From Gymnorhina tibicen (lineage: Eukaryota > Chordata > Aves > Passeriformes > Artamidae), in assembly GCA_013399875.1 (NCBI GenBank), contig VXAZ01004634.1, positions 644,480 to 708,479 of the forward strand: 64,000 nt of DNA, written 5' to 3'. Below are positions 1 through 11,763 of the stretch, one piece after another (position 1 is the stretch's first letter; each line of letters opens with the position of its first letter). Made by a program: the position numbers and the translations under genes. A model generated the notes under the pieces. It saw nothing but the letters and a program-made list of their open reading frames with translations. It was not told where the DNA came from and ran no database searches.

Positions 1-601
1 TTTTACCCAGAAAAACTCTCCAAAATCAGAGTTTTGATTCTATATTACCAGTTCAGGAATATCAGAAAAATGGGAAGAGAAGGATAAGGACTGTATTATT
101 TCAGGTATGTTCTGTAGGAGTTTGGTATGAAGTTTATAATAGACTATTATTTATGATTTTTCAACACCCAAATACATACTGATAGTTTCCTGCACAAATA
201 AAGAAAATACAGTTTTGAAAACAACCTCTGTCTTGCGCTTCCTCAGCTACTCAGGGATTAAATATTAACTCCCTCAAATAATGCTCCCCCCAGCCATTCT
301 ATTACAATTTAGTTACACCCCAAGTATGACTTTACATTTCCCTTGTTATGTGAAATTCTCACTCTGCAGATTCTATAAGCTATATTTGGCAATATAATTA
401 CTGTTGCCTTAAGCACTTTTTTCCCTACAGAATATTTCCTCCTCATTTATATTATTACATTCCAAGAGAGTTTTCAGGAGCCATAGTGAGTTTCCTTGTA
501 TTGCCTCCAAAAAAATCTCACTTAGGCTATGGCTTCTGGACTATAATAGTGACAAGCCACAGATGTTTCAGAATTGTGTTCAGGCAACATATAAGCATAA
601 T

Positions 602-620
602 TATTGTTGTTGTTGTTGTT
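602..620 (+). repeat. (TTG)n microsatellite
   Basis: About six tandem TTG units, seen directly in the sequence. It is short and probably only weakly polymorphic. Confidence 0.85.
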
Positions 621-1359
621 CCTATTGGGCCTCTTGGCTACAGTCAGGGACAAGGTTCTATTGTGTTAGACTCTGTTTTCACATGTAATAAAAGAGACAA
701 GTATACGATCCCAGACTAATTAATTTAGGGACTAGACCTAGCAGGTGCTGAGCAGTCACACTAGCTAGATGGAGCATTAAGAACTACCTTACACGGCAAT
801 AGCAAAGACATGCCACCTACAGCAGTTTGAAGTTACCCAGTGCTCTCCTGTGCTAATGGTATCTAGTGTGTGTTTACACTACTAACGACTAGTTTAGCAA
901 AGAGGAAACTGTTACTTTTTGAAGCTGTTCTTTGGTGTTTTATTTACTGGGAGATGACCATGTCCTTGTGTGTCTGTCCAGGGCAAATATTCTGAGAGCG
1001 TGCAGAGCCCTCCAAGAGGACATGACATCAGTCTGGGATGGGGTTGCAAGCCCCAGGTGGTGTATTTACATTCTATGCTTTCATCTCTCTCTGGAAAGAT
1101 GTGTGTGTCCCGTTGGCCACTTTCCTAAATTTGCATTTAACTTATTACATGAGCAGTTGAGACACTTTTTCTTTGGCACTGGAATATCAAAATGATAAAT
1201 AGTTGACAGTCAACTCTTTTTTCTGTAAAACAGACCCACATGCCTAACCAGTGTTTCCTGCTTAAGGGAAAATTAAAGAATGCTCTTGCTTGGTGTCATG
1301 TCTATGCTTTCCAACAAAGAAGGTCTCAGATTCACTTTTTGGCCCTAGATCAGCAATGT

Positions 1360-1592
1360 ACTTGAAAATGTGCTTAACTTTAAGCACTTCCTCAAGTTCC
1401 ATTGAAGTGTACTGTCAGCACTCAACAAATAATAAATCGTAACAACAATTGAAGCTAATCCACTTTCCTTTCAGAAAGCTACATGATAATGCCATGGAGC
1501 AAATATTATATGCAAAAAATATTTCTTTGTAAAGTCACTCAATGGTGCTTCAGCAAGGGCTTAAGTGATTTGCTGAAACAGATTTTCAAATG
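1360..1592. repeat. Possible remnant of an old palindromic dispersed repeat
   Basis: Near 1373-1390 the sequence reads GTGCTTAACTTTAAGCA, and near 1553-1580 it reads GGGCTTAAGTGATTTGCTGA. The two halves resemble the arms of a palindromic repeat common in birds, turtles and crocodilians, in which GCTTAA blocks alternate with TTTGCTGAA. Similar pieces occur near 7985-8110, 28010-28058 and 41965-42015. I cannot assign a database name. The two parts may also be unrelated. Confidence 0.35.
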
Positions 1593-1862
1593 AGTTTATA
1601 TAATACAACAAGATCAAATTGCAATGTGTGTTTTTCAAAATGTCGTCCTGATCCTGAAAATTACTAGGTGAGTAATTTAATCAGTGTTTTCAGAGTGTAA
1701 GTGTAGGCTGCAGTTGAAGCCAGAAGGCAAAGGTGTCAAATCCCATTAACAAATACAACAAGTAGTATAGGTGATTATGGTAGCTTGCTGAGTACCTCCT
1801 GGGAGACACTGACCTCAAGGGATTGAACAGTCTGTACTTCCCAGAAGATACTTGCACTAGCG

Positions 1863-1918
<56 letters not shown>
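1863..1918 (+). repeat. (AAT)n microsatellite
   Basis: About 18 uninterrupted AAT/TAA units in 56 bases. This is the longest pure microsatellite in the window and, being uninterrupted, probably length-variable. On the minus strand it reads as a run of isoleucine codons, which explains the poly-isoleucine frame at 1690-1941; that frame is not a gene. Confidence 0.95.
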
Positions 1919-2189
1919 GTAAAAAGATGTATCCTAGTCACTAGTCAAAAAGAAGTTTAACGTTTGTGTAGGTTGTAAGGAAAAACTGCAGTTGCAGCTC
2001 TTTGCCCCAGTGGGAGCCAAAGTTCCCAAAATGTTACAGTGCTGGAAGTCTGTCTGAATGGCCAAGTCTAGTTTTTTTTTCATTTAACACGGTCAAATGA
2101 CATTTTAAAGGAATGCCTATACTAAATAGCACCAGCATTCAGAAGTGGGCTAAATCGGTTCATCTTTTGCTCCTGCTGGTGCAGCTAAA

Positions 2190-2460
2190 AGACTTAACGG
2201 CTCCGAAGCTCACTAGGAGCCGTTGAAAACACCAACAGACCTTGCACTGTGGTGTAGAGTTCTCTTCATTCTCCAGTCTGAAGGCCGCTGGAGCTGTGAA
2301 GCTCGCTCTGGGGAGCGGATCCGAGAAGAGCACCGGCTGCTGCCTGGGAAGGGCGGCGGCTGCCGGAGCTGCCTGGCTGAGGGATGCGGATCCCTCGGTG
2401 TCTGCGCGGCTGCTGCCCTGGGCACTTGCGAAACAGAAACCTGCAAAGCACGATGACAAG
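2190..2460. promoter_or_regulatory. Compact CpG-rich island, possible promoter or enhancer
   Basis: Roughly 270 bases are clearly richer in G+C and CpG than anything within several kilobases. I count about 17 CpG pairs, against almost none in the flanks. A perfect 9-base GC-rich hairpin (2196-2224) sits at its left edge and a G-quadruplex motif (2570-2592) about 110 bases beyond its right edge. In vertebrates such islands often mark promoters or stay unmethylated at regulatory sites. Several overlapping frames (for example 2242-2550 plus and 2160-2540 minus) are open here, but high G+C lowers stop-codon frequency and no frame shows a known motif. Transcription direction, if any, cannot be told. 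It could also be a GC-rich old insertion. Confidence 0.45.
2196..2224. repeat. Perfect inverted repeat (hairpin), 9-bp arms, 11-nt loop
   Basis: The arms AACGGCTCC (2196-2204) and GGAGCCGTT (2216-2224) are exact reverse complements around an 11-base loop. Each arm carries a CpG. It marks the left border of the CpG-rich island. It is too short for a typical microRNA precursor. Confidence 0.85.
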
Positions 2461-2569
2461 AAGTTTTGTGACCTTGCAGAGTTATGTTTGCTGGGGAAAG
2501 CTTTTATTGCTGAGTTTAGAACTGTACTTTTGCTGCACAAGACAAATTAGACCACATGTGGCGACTGGT

Positions 2570-2592
2570 GGGGGGGGGAGTGGGACTGGGGG
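2570..2592 (+). other. G-quadruplex-forming motif
   Basis: A run of nine G, then GGG, then GGGGG, separated by short loops, satisfies the four-tract G3+ rule if the G9 run counts as two tracts. It lies just right of the CpG-rich island. Formation in vivo is inferred, not shown. Confidence 0.6.
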
Positions 2593-5500
2593 TAGAGCAG
2601 GAGAAGAAAGGGAGGGAGGAAGGACAGGAGTATGGCAGGGGAATGGGATAAAAATCAAACGCCGTTGTGGTTTTCTCACATGGTAATTATTTACTTTTAA
2701 ACAACAATATGAAAAGCAAGCACAGCTGGATTTTTGGCACTTCCAAATAGTATTCAGGGGCCACTTTGGGTTCCTCTGCTTCCCGAGAGTATGTAGAAAA
2801 AAAAGATGCAAAAAGCCTGTGGGTAAAATGTCTCCTTGATCTCCAGTCTCTCTCCCTGCAGCAGGCTAAGCACAGTACCTGTACACACTCTGGGGCAGGG
2901 CTACCAGAAGCACAGCTCGCTGTGGTTTGGGCAGGCAGGCGAGGCCACTGCACGCTGCTGGCCCCACATGCCCATCAGCTGCATCAGCTGAAGAGACACA
3001 GTCACACTCACCTCCTGAAAATAAGGAAGGCATGCTTGATTCTTTTAAATTTCTAATAAGGCATTAGAGAGCCAAGCAACGTTAAACTACCTATTTTCCT
3101 CAAGACTCCACTGTGTCGGGGGTGGCAGCCATTCCTAGCTCCAGAGTATAATCTGATAATGCAGCTGCACCCTTCCTCCAAGTGTTAGGACATGCTCTGT
3201 CAGCTGTGTCCTAGCTCTGTCCCTTTATTTAGCATTTGAGCATTGTCTGACAGCTCCCAGGCACAGCTATGGATGCCCAAGAAAGGCTTTGGAGAAGGCA
3301 GGGTACCCTGGCAATCCAGAGAGGCTGCTGAGTGTGTGGATAGGGCCACGTCAGACCCACTGAGTATGACACTGCAGGGTTAGGAAATAAAAGGAGCACA
3401 GATGATGAAAGAGCAGAGCTCAGCTTCTTTGCAGGAGCTGAATATGGAGATCTGGGGTATATTAGGAAGTATGAGTTATTCATAATTCATTGTTACTGAG
3501 GATAAGCCCTCAGGATACTTAGCTGATAAAAAATATATTATTTCAAAGATGTGATTTGCCACATTTTGTTGCGTTTCTATAAAGAAGCAAAAGCTAAACT
3601 GTACAGAAGATGGCACATTTTGGTTAATTCTGTTCTCTTGTCCAAAGCTAAGAAGACTGAACATTGTTTGAAGACCTGTGTTCAGAATTTTTACTATCAG
3701 CTAAAACCATTTTTTTCCTTTGTATTTCCTCTCAGAGAAGTTAAGATCTTGGGGCTGAAGAACAATATAGTAATTTTAAAATGTAAAAGATCAGTTTGAA
3801 GAAGATGCCCAGTATTTAAAGACTCAATTTTTATTCTAAATGAGTTTAGTTATCAGCAACACACTGAAATCTCAGATGATCAAACAATAGATTCTTTGGC
3901 ATAGTAGTGATGTCAGTATTTTAAAATGTAGTCACACTGAGTCAAGTGAAATGGTTTTCTGGAAAATGTATAGTTGAAACCCTACTGAAGTACTCTCTAC
4001 TGAGGGTTCCTTCTTCTCATCCTTTTCCCATTCCTTCTCCCAAATTATGAAAATTAACATGACCACCTGGAAGGGCTCATTGTCACTGAATAGGTTTTTC
4101 TCTCACGTGAAATCCAGTAAAAAATACCTGCCCATTATTAGGTGAAGAGAGTATATTTTTTTTGTGCCTATCAGAGGAAGCAACTTGAGCTTGTAGGAAT
4201 TTCCCTCCAGCCTGGGTGCAATCCAGGGATCGAGGGGCAACTGCCTTGCAATGTTGGCCCTGCATAACTCTCTGCCCACTAGTTATTCATGCATGTCTAG
4301 TTTTAACAAGTACTAAATTGGGAGATTCTAAAACATGACCCTCAGACTACTTCAAAAGCCAGAAAAGCAGGGCAGGGCCAAAGGCTCTTTTTGTTGCAGC
4401 AAAGCTTCCAGTCTCTTATCCTTACTTGTTATGGGAAAATCAGCACAGATTTAGATCTCCCAACCCGGCATTACAGGGTGGGAGGGATATTGTATGAACA
4501 CAGATTCACTCTCAACGCAACGAAATAGGATGAGGCTTTAAGAGAGAACTATCTTTTTATTCCGCATCTGTATAGTCCCTTGCACAGTGGGAGTTCCTGG
4601 CTGACTCCAAGCCCTACTGTTTTGTGAATAATATCAACAACAATAACCATTCCAGCTATTTCTAGTAGGAATGGGGAGTGTAATTGCCTGTTGCCCATTT
4701 GATAGTACAAAACTGTTTTGAAAAAGCATAAGAAAAAACCCAATACCCACAAAGCAAGAAGAATAAAGTTGATTAAAATTAGCTTTACACCCTCCTGTAT
4801 AGGTTCTTATCCGTTGCTGGCTGCCTGTTCCTCTGCATGATTCCTCCATCTGTCTGACAATTCCGCATTTACTTTCAGTCTTTATTAAGATTCTTTCTAG
4901 TAAAATGCTTTAGCACTTTTGTCAAGAAGATGAAGTTGTAAAAGTAGGCATTTTTAACAGATTTTTATGCTGGTAGATCTCTGTATCATGCTGAGATATG
5001 ATGAAGAGGCCAGTATTTAATTTACACAGGTGTATGTCTTAGCCAAGTGTGAACAAAGACATTTTTATTTTATACTGAAGGGCATGTATTAGCTTTGAAT
5101 ACATCTTTTATAAGATAATACCTAGATCTCTGGTGATTTCTATACTGTCTCATAAAACAAAGTGAAATATTTTATTTTGTTAACTTGTGCTGCAAATCTT
5201 ATTTTCTACCCTTCACTCAAAGTCTTTCACTGCAAATGAGGAGCAATTGTGGAATTACTTCCTGGGCCATTTTGGGGAGTTTTTGGTCACTTTTGTGAGA
5301 TGTTCTGTGTCCTCATCACAGACTCAGGCTGCAGTGTGTAGAAATGCACTAAAACCAGAAATGCAGACCAAAACTAAATATTCACCTAATTCCTTTGATT
5401 CAAGGGAATTAGGTTACTTACCTGAGTAATTAATATGAATGTTTAATTAAAAATTTTGCTTTCACGTGTGTTATTTTTATTATACTTTTTTTCCTACAGG

Positions 5501-7252
5501 AAATTAAAAACTTAAGTAATATTTGCAGACAGACCCAAATGAGATTACTTTAAATCTATGCTTTCTCAAAGGGTCTGCTGTTTTAAGGGTCTCTCACTGA
5601 CCTCTCACTGACTTTCTCCAGTGTTATATTGTTATGTCTAATAGAAGATAAAGACAGATTAATAATAGCCAATGACTGGAGTACTGAGTCAGGACTGAAA
5701 ATAGCAAGTGCCCTACACAGGTCACGTCACATACAGTGTATGCAAACTGCAAGGAGACAAAGAAGATTAGAGAGCTTAGATAATAAATAAAGAGGAAATG
5801 GATCCAGTCCTCTACTTTTAAAGCTGGATTCATATAAAAACTCAAATGTACCAAAAATTTGAAGGAAATCAGATATGGATAGTTGAAATAATCCCCAGTT
5901 AGTTCAGGATGGGGTTCAGGGTTAGTTCAGAGAGAGTTCAGAGGAGTTTCCAATAGCAAATTCCCTTTTCCCTTTATTCAGAGGCTCCCAGTATGGAGCT
6001 CCTGAGCAGGAAGGTCACCAGTCCAAGCCGGAGACCAGATGAATCTGGTGAAAGCACAGTTCACCTCGTCCATGAAGGTAATACCACTTTCTTTTAAAGA
6101 AGATGAACAAAGTGTCCACACTGCTGCCCTGAAATGTGCCTGGAGAAAACACATTAATCTTACAAATATTTCTTATATGAGATTCCCATTAAAACATGTG
6201 GCCTGCAATGCTTCCCAGCAATTGTCAGCAGCAAAGGGGCTCCTGTGAAAACCAGCTGCTGTGAATTTGTCCGAGGGGGTGGCACTGACTCCCTGTCAGG
6301 AGGCGAGTTCAGGGCTGGTTAGCAAGACCCTGAGGTGAGCTGCCACCAGCACCCCATAACTGCTTCTGTGCAGAGCACAACACCCTCATTTCCCCATTCA
6401 CGTATACAGTAGATGCAGAGTGTCAGCTGTATTTCAGAGTTTGTCAGCTGGAATTTCTCTGCCAAGAGGGCTCTAAGCAGAATGCAGTGGTGTCTGCAGA
6501 TACACCTGCAGTGACAGACCCATAGGCTGCTGGAGACTGAATACTAAAATGTGAATTATTTCCCTGGTGGTTCTGGCACGTGTGTTTCAATGTCTGGAAT
6601 ACATACCACATTATGATTAGTGCTCAACTCTGTGCTTTAATGATCCTCTAGGAAGCAAGAAAAAGAGGGTGTGTGAAATAACCATAATTGTCTAAAGACA
6701 AACGTACAAATTACAAAGTATTTTGTTAATAGAGTGCAAGAAGGTCTAATTATAATGAGGGATAAATTCAATGCTGGGGTGTCAGACCTCTAGGAAATAG
6801 CAGGGATTTGACTCCTCAGGAAAGAATTTTGCTCAGTAGTTTCTGATTCTTATGCTTACTTGGGTTGGTGCAGGAAGTGCATGAACAAATCCCATTCATA
6901 AATAAAAGGATTTGTGTGCCTGCCTTCTTCCCTCCCCCCTACACTGCAGACAACCCTTTTTAAAATTGTATTCTCCTAAGTTTAGCAAACATGAAAATAA
7001 ATTGTTAAACTCTGGTAATTACCCAAGGATAAAAGTGATGTATTGTTTCAAACAGGATTTCACTCAGCATTAATAATGACAATGTGTTTCATTATTAATG
7101 GATATGAGACTGGACTGGGAAAAAAAACTTGTTTGGAGTTTTTTTCCCCTTAGTTATTGTAATTTTTTCTCACTTTCTAAAACGAAAAAAAGAAATAAGA
7201 AAATAGGGAAATACATCCACCTTTGTGGAAGAATTCTCACCAATTCACACTT
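2593..7252. other. Unique noncoding sequence, no gene seen
   Basis: Mostly A+T-rich DNA without recognisable coding frames. Short repeats of GTTCAG occur four times between about 5898 and 5945. A well-formed acceptor-like tract ends at about 5500 (pyrimidines then CTACAG), but the sequence after it meets a stop within 18 codons and has no convincing donor. The block around 6190-6260 has the balanced composition often seen in conserved noncoding DNA, but I cannot test conservation. Confidence 0.65.
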
Positions 7253-7564
7253 TTGGAGGTTGTAGCAAGATGGGTGTTGGCCTCTTCTCTGAGGCAACCA
7301 CAGCAAGGACAAGAGAAAATCGCCTCAAGCTGTGCCTGGGGAGGTTCAGGGTGGACATCAGGAAGAATTTCTGCCCTGAAAGGCTGGTCAAACATTGGAA
7401 AGCACTGCCCAGGGAACTGGTGCAGTCACTATCCCTGGAACTGTTCAAGAAATGACTGGACGTGGCACTCACTGCTATGATTTAGTTTACAAGGTGGTGG
7501 TCATTCAAAGGTTGCACTAGATGATCTTGGAGGTCTTTTCCAACCTTAATGATTCTATGATTCC
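7253..7564 (+). mobile_element. CR1 LINE, 5'-truncated 3' end
   Basis: This is the 3'-terminal roughly 310 bases of a CR1 non-LTR retrotransposon in plus orientation. Landmarks in order are the conserved CAAGCTGTGCCTGGGGAGGT block near 7327, CATCAGGAAGAATTTCTGCC near 7357, AGCACTGCCCAGGGAACTGG near 7400, GATGATCTTGGAGGTC near 7520, TTTTCCAACCTTAATG near 7537, and the terminal ATTCTATGATTC repeat. CR1 copies usually lack target-site duplications and poly(A) tails and end in such octamer repeats, as here. The overlapping frames at 7223-7480 are only the decayed CR1 sequence. The 5' boundary is approximate. Confidence 0.95.
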
Positions 7565-7984
7565 TTCTATCTAAAATAAGAGAAGTCAATCTATTTTTTA
7601 CAAAATGGTCAAACTAACTGAAATTCATTTTAGGGATCTTAAACCAGGCCATCAATCACTAAAACACCTACATATTGACCACAAAATCCAAAGGCAAATT
7701 AAGCCAAATATTGTGTTTTAGTGCGTAACTCACTAACAGTGTAACTCAAAATGATGCTGGAGCTCTGCAAAACCCTCGTATGTAACAAGAGCTAGTCTCT
7801 GCTGAGAGCTAAGAGTTTCAATAATACCTAGACAATTCAAGTCTCCTATTCTTAATTTTTTTCAGTGGTGAAGTACCATCCTAACCACTGAAATTGCTTT
7901 AAAAATACTGACTAGAATACAAGTAGTTGAGTTCAACTCTGTAGGTGAGGGCAGCAGGATCTGGTGTATAACTTATAGGGCTCT

Positions 7985-8110
7985 GATCCAGGAAAGAGCA
8001 TAAGCAAGTGCTTAAATCCATTCCTTTTCAGGAAAGAATTTCGGCACATGCTAGATTTTAAACATATGCCTAAAGTTAAAGTCAAGCATATGGTTAAATG
8101 TTTTCCTGAA
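7985..8110. repeat. Copy of an old palindromic dispersed repeat (unnamed)
   Basis: The sequence alternates GTGCTTAAATCCATT (near 8009), CATATGCCTAAAGTTAAAGT (near 8063), CATATGGTTAAATG (near 8087) and TTTCCTGAATGGAGGC (near 8102). This matches my memory of a palindromic element common in sauropsid genomes, whose arms carry CTTAAAGTTAAGCA and TTTGCTGAATC blocks. The copy is clearly decayed. It is probably a non-autonomous element; its class is not decided by what I can see. Confidence 0.5.
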
Positions 8111-8232
8111 TGGAGGCTTTCCCGACTGAAGGCTTTATAGGGCAACGTATGGCATTTTTGAGGAAACCTAAAACATTCTGACTCTTCACAGAAAGACAGA
8201 GAAACAGTACAAATCTTTTCTGAAATACCTGC

Positions 8233-8287
8233 TTTATCGAATTCTATCAAGGAAGGATATATTTGGATTTATTGAATTCTATCAAGG
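8233..8287 (+). repeat. Short tandem duplication, period 35
   Basis: TTTATCGAATTCTATCAAGG (8233-8252) is repeated with one change as TTTATTGAATTCTATCAAGG (8268-8287). A local duplication, seen directly. Confidence 0.85.
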
Positions 8288-10699
8288 TTTAACATAAAAC
8301 CTATGAAGTGCAAGAACAACAAAAACAAAATATTAATGTCCTAGGCTCATTCAATAAACAGACACAGATCTCTAGAATTTTCAAAGAAGATAAATTAGTC
8401 CCTAATGCACTCATCAAAGAGAACAGCAATGTTACCTAGTATGTTTTGTATTAGCCTTTCACTTTATCTCCTTTACTAGAGTTTTTCTTCTTACCTTTTT
8501 TTATGTTTGGTGAGAAATTAGGTCATGACTGCAGTCAGGGTACACACAAGGCATGTAAGTCATAAATCTCCCTACTGCAAGCTGTTTTCCATTCTGTTCT
8601 CAATTTATTTCTATTTTGTTAATAATAACCTCACAGCCTAATTCAGCAAAATAATGTGGTGCTCAGCTGTGACCAGCCTTGCACAGTTGCATATGATGAG
8701 CTTCTGAGAAAGTGGAAGGAGCCTTTCCTTCCAGCCTCTTCCAGCTGTGGTGCCATTGGCTAGCACAGGCTTACTCAGGAGCAGACTGAGCCACGTACAT
8801 GGGTGCTCCTGTGTGCAGGTCAGGCTACAGCTTGTGCCCTACTGACCAAACATTGCAACCAAACCAGTCATCCTCCAGAAATCTCCCTGATGGAGGGGAA
8901 TAGGGAGGAAGGGACAGGGGGTTCTTCCTTTTTCTCACCCACAAGTGTTTTGGGTGTGGCTCTCATATGGTCTAACCCAGAAGGTTTGGTTACTGTTAGT
9001 ATATTTACATGCTGTTAGGTTCCCTTTCAAGTTGAGTTCTATTCAGATAATAATAACAACTTGTTTCCAAGCCTTTATTGAAGAAAACAGACATCTCTTC
9101 AAGTGTCAGTCCCAGTGGATTATTCAAGAGAGCAGAGTTTGATTATGTGTATTTTGCTTGTGACCACTCCAACTAGCAAAAGGATGCTGTAAGTTACAAA
9201 TCAGACACCTTACTTCCAGTTTGGCTCTTTAATTCATCCCAACTCAAGACAAAAAGTACCACTGAGAGTAGCAGGGAGCTTCTCTAATTATTATCATTAT
9301 AGCACAAATATAACAAGATATTTAACGTTATTATGAAAAAGACATTTTTTTACTTGGTCCTTGCATATTTCAGCTGAGTCTTTCTTCAAAACTGGTTATT
9401 CAGGCTGCCTCTCACATTATGTATTTGGTGTCTCTTTTCTTTGTCCCCCTCAGGAGATCTGTGGAGGTCCTGGGGAGCCCGAGGGAACTCCGAGCCAAAG
9501 ATGACTTAGGGTGCTGTGGGTGGAGGAGAAAGAGAGGACAGATTTGCATCAGGTTTCTGAACTATGCCTTTCAGGACATATCTGTATAAAAACGAAGTTT
9601 TCCCTATGCCCTGAAACTTATCAAGATAAAGAGTAAATCTTAAATCCTGACTGATGTAAAATCAAGGCCCACTATGAAAATGAGAATTGTTACCTCCATA
9701 AAGACAAGTCAGGTCTGTTGTGACAGAGGCATCTGAGTTATTTAATACAGATTTAAATCAATATCTCAAGAGAAAAAAAGGGAGTTGAAACAATTTCCTC
9801 TAAAGTTTCTTACCAAAATAATGATTATATTGGGGCACGATGTCCATCCTGAGGGTTTTGGACAGAACTCCCCATCTAGACTGGAAAAGCATTCCCAATA
9901 AAAATGTGTTAGAAATGGATATATTCCTATGAAAACCTCTGCGTTTTCTCTCCCCATTAGCATTTTCTGATGAAAACAGGAAAACACTTAATCAAAAAAA
10001 CATCCTGTCAGTTTCAGCTGATAATTAACATCCATAAATTAATGTTCATCCCTCTCTACCATCCCTCTACCACCTCAATGTCTGCAGAGCAAAGCACTGC
10101 TTGCAGATGAAGTGTAAGAACACAAATACCAGCAGTATGTCCTCTCCTCTTCTATTAGTGTGTCCAGAAAGAATTTTGCCATAATTTCTGATCACCATTT
10201 CACTCACCTTCTCTTAAGTCTGTTGTCTGAGCTCCCTCAGGCAGTGGTAAGGATGCAGTAACACCTGAGGTACTTTTTCTTTGTGGAAGTGAGAACTATA
10301 GCAGGAAGTACAGACCCGAGGCCAGAGAAAAAAGAGGAAGAACCCAAAGATCATTGTCACTGCCGTCCTTCCTCTGCCAGCACTGATTCACAGGAAAAGG
10401 CACTGCTCTTCCTTTCTTTTCTCTCTCTGAACTGTGAGCCAGCTCTGTTGATGTAAATGACAGACCTTGTCTTTGCTATTTGTTTTTTTTCCTAGTGTTC
10501 AACTTCTGTCCAAGTCTACCTGCTTTGCTCCTGCTTGGGGTAGCTGATTATGCTAAAATGAGGCAGGTCAAGTTGCTCAGAGATGAGGAATAGGGGAAAA
10601 GGAGACTGTGAGGACAGGAAAGGAAAGGGAAAAACACCACTAAGACAAATACCATAAAACAAAACAAAACAGCCAGGGTGACTTCACGGTCATCCTGGG

Positions 10700-11370
10700 G
10701 TCAGAAGGACAGAGATGTTATCAGAGGAAGGAACAATCTGAGGAAAATGGAGGCAAGGCAGAAAGAGGCAGAGAAAAGTGCACTGAGAGGGCTGTGACAG
10801 GGAGGAAGAGTAGGCAGAAAAGAGAATTAGGCAAGGAAGAAGACCTGAAGCTGAGGGAGGCTACTGGGGGGGCAGGCAAACCTTGGTGGTCCTGGGATGA
10901 TCTATCCAAAACTGGGGGAGGCAAAGCGAGGGATGCACATGAGGAGAAACTGGTAGAGTAAGGAAATGTCTAATGCTTTTCTGTTCCTCTCCAGCCTATA
11001 AACAACCTTCTCTACTGCTACCCAGCCCTTCAGTACCCTTTATTACTGGTATAAATAATTTTCAAACCAAAATGAGGAGGAGATGATTTTGAAACTAAAT
11101 ATGGCATATTTCTCAAAAGAGGGATTCTTCCTGGGAGGCGAAGAAAAGGGCGGGGAGGGGGCAGGGCAATAGGAAGACTCAGTAAAAGAAAAACGGTTAC
11201 AACAGACAAAGAATAAATATTAAGAGGGAAGAGATAAAGATAAAGGGAAGAAGATGAAACAGATAAAAGTGATGGATGAGAGGAAGAAAAGAAATAGAAG
11301 GAGCGAAAATAATGAGAACAAAGGAAAAGAATAAAGAAAAGGAAGCAGAGAGGAGAAAAACACACATCCA
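10700..11370 (+). repeat. Purine-skewed low-complexity stretch
   Basis: For several hundred bases the plus strand is strongly biased to A and G, most tightly at about 10725-10870 and 11165-11365. It resembles diverged GGAA/GAAA repeat DNA. The bias makes the minus strand pyrimidine-rich and yields spurious Ser/Leu/Phe-rich frames (10721-10924 and 11030-11371 minus). Polypurine tracts can form triplex DNA; that is inference. Confidence 0.7.
11148..11166 (+). other. G-quadruplex-forming motif
   Basis: Four G tracts of 3, 4, 5 and 3 bases are separated by loops of 1, 1 and 2 bases. This fits the canonical rule with very short loops, the best quadruplex candidate in the window. It lies inside the purine-skewed stretch. 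Confidence 0.75.
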
Positions 11371-11763
11371 AATGAATACCTGGAGTTCTTAATGATTAAT
11401 ATATTTTCTTCTACTGAGAATAAATTTGTGCTGCACTTAGATAGCAGATTGAGTCACCATTTACAGCTTTTCAGAGCAAGATGTCAAATGTGAGCTTTTT
11501 AGGGTTAAAGTGCTCAAACTGATTAAGATCCATTCTCAACAGGGTATGCCATGTCCCAGCCACAAAATTAATATTTTCCTTCACTTCAGTGTACATAATA
11601 AGTCATTAAAGTGAGTGGAAGGAAAAAAATCTGCTCTCTCTATTTTTCAATTTGAACTGTAAAAGAATTAATACAATGATAATGTTTCAGGTATAACTAA
11701 ATTTGAGAATTTGAGGGAATCTAACCAGATTTACATTTGACTCTTTCCCAATAAGCAGAAGGT

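Larger units (their letters stand above)
1..1862. other. A+T-rich noncoding sequence, no gene seen
   Basis: No reading frame here has a recognisable domain, and base use is uniformly A+T-rich and CpG-poor. The stretch holds a short (TTG)n run near 602-620 and remnants of an old dispersed repeat near 1360-1592, both listed separately. The frames at 486-719 and 932-1195 show no family motif and are best read as chance. Confidence 0.7.

Noticed and set aside
1690..1941. Frame with a long isoleucine run (minus)
   Set aside because: It is the translation of the (AAT)n microsatellite.
5475..5560. Acceptor-like pyrimidine tract ending CTACAG with following EIKNLSN frame
   Set aside because: A stop follows within 18 codons and no good donor or partner exon is visible.
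11030..11371. 113-codon Ser/Leu/Phe-rich minus frame with membrane-like composition
   Set aside because: It arises from the purine-skewed strand; pyrimidine-rich DNA reads as such residues without being a gene.
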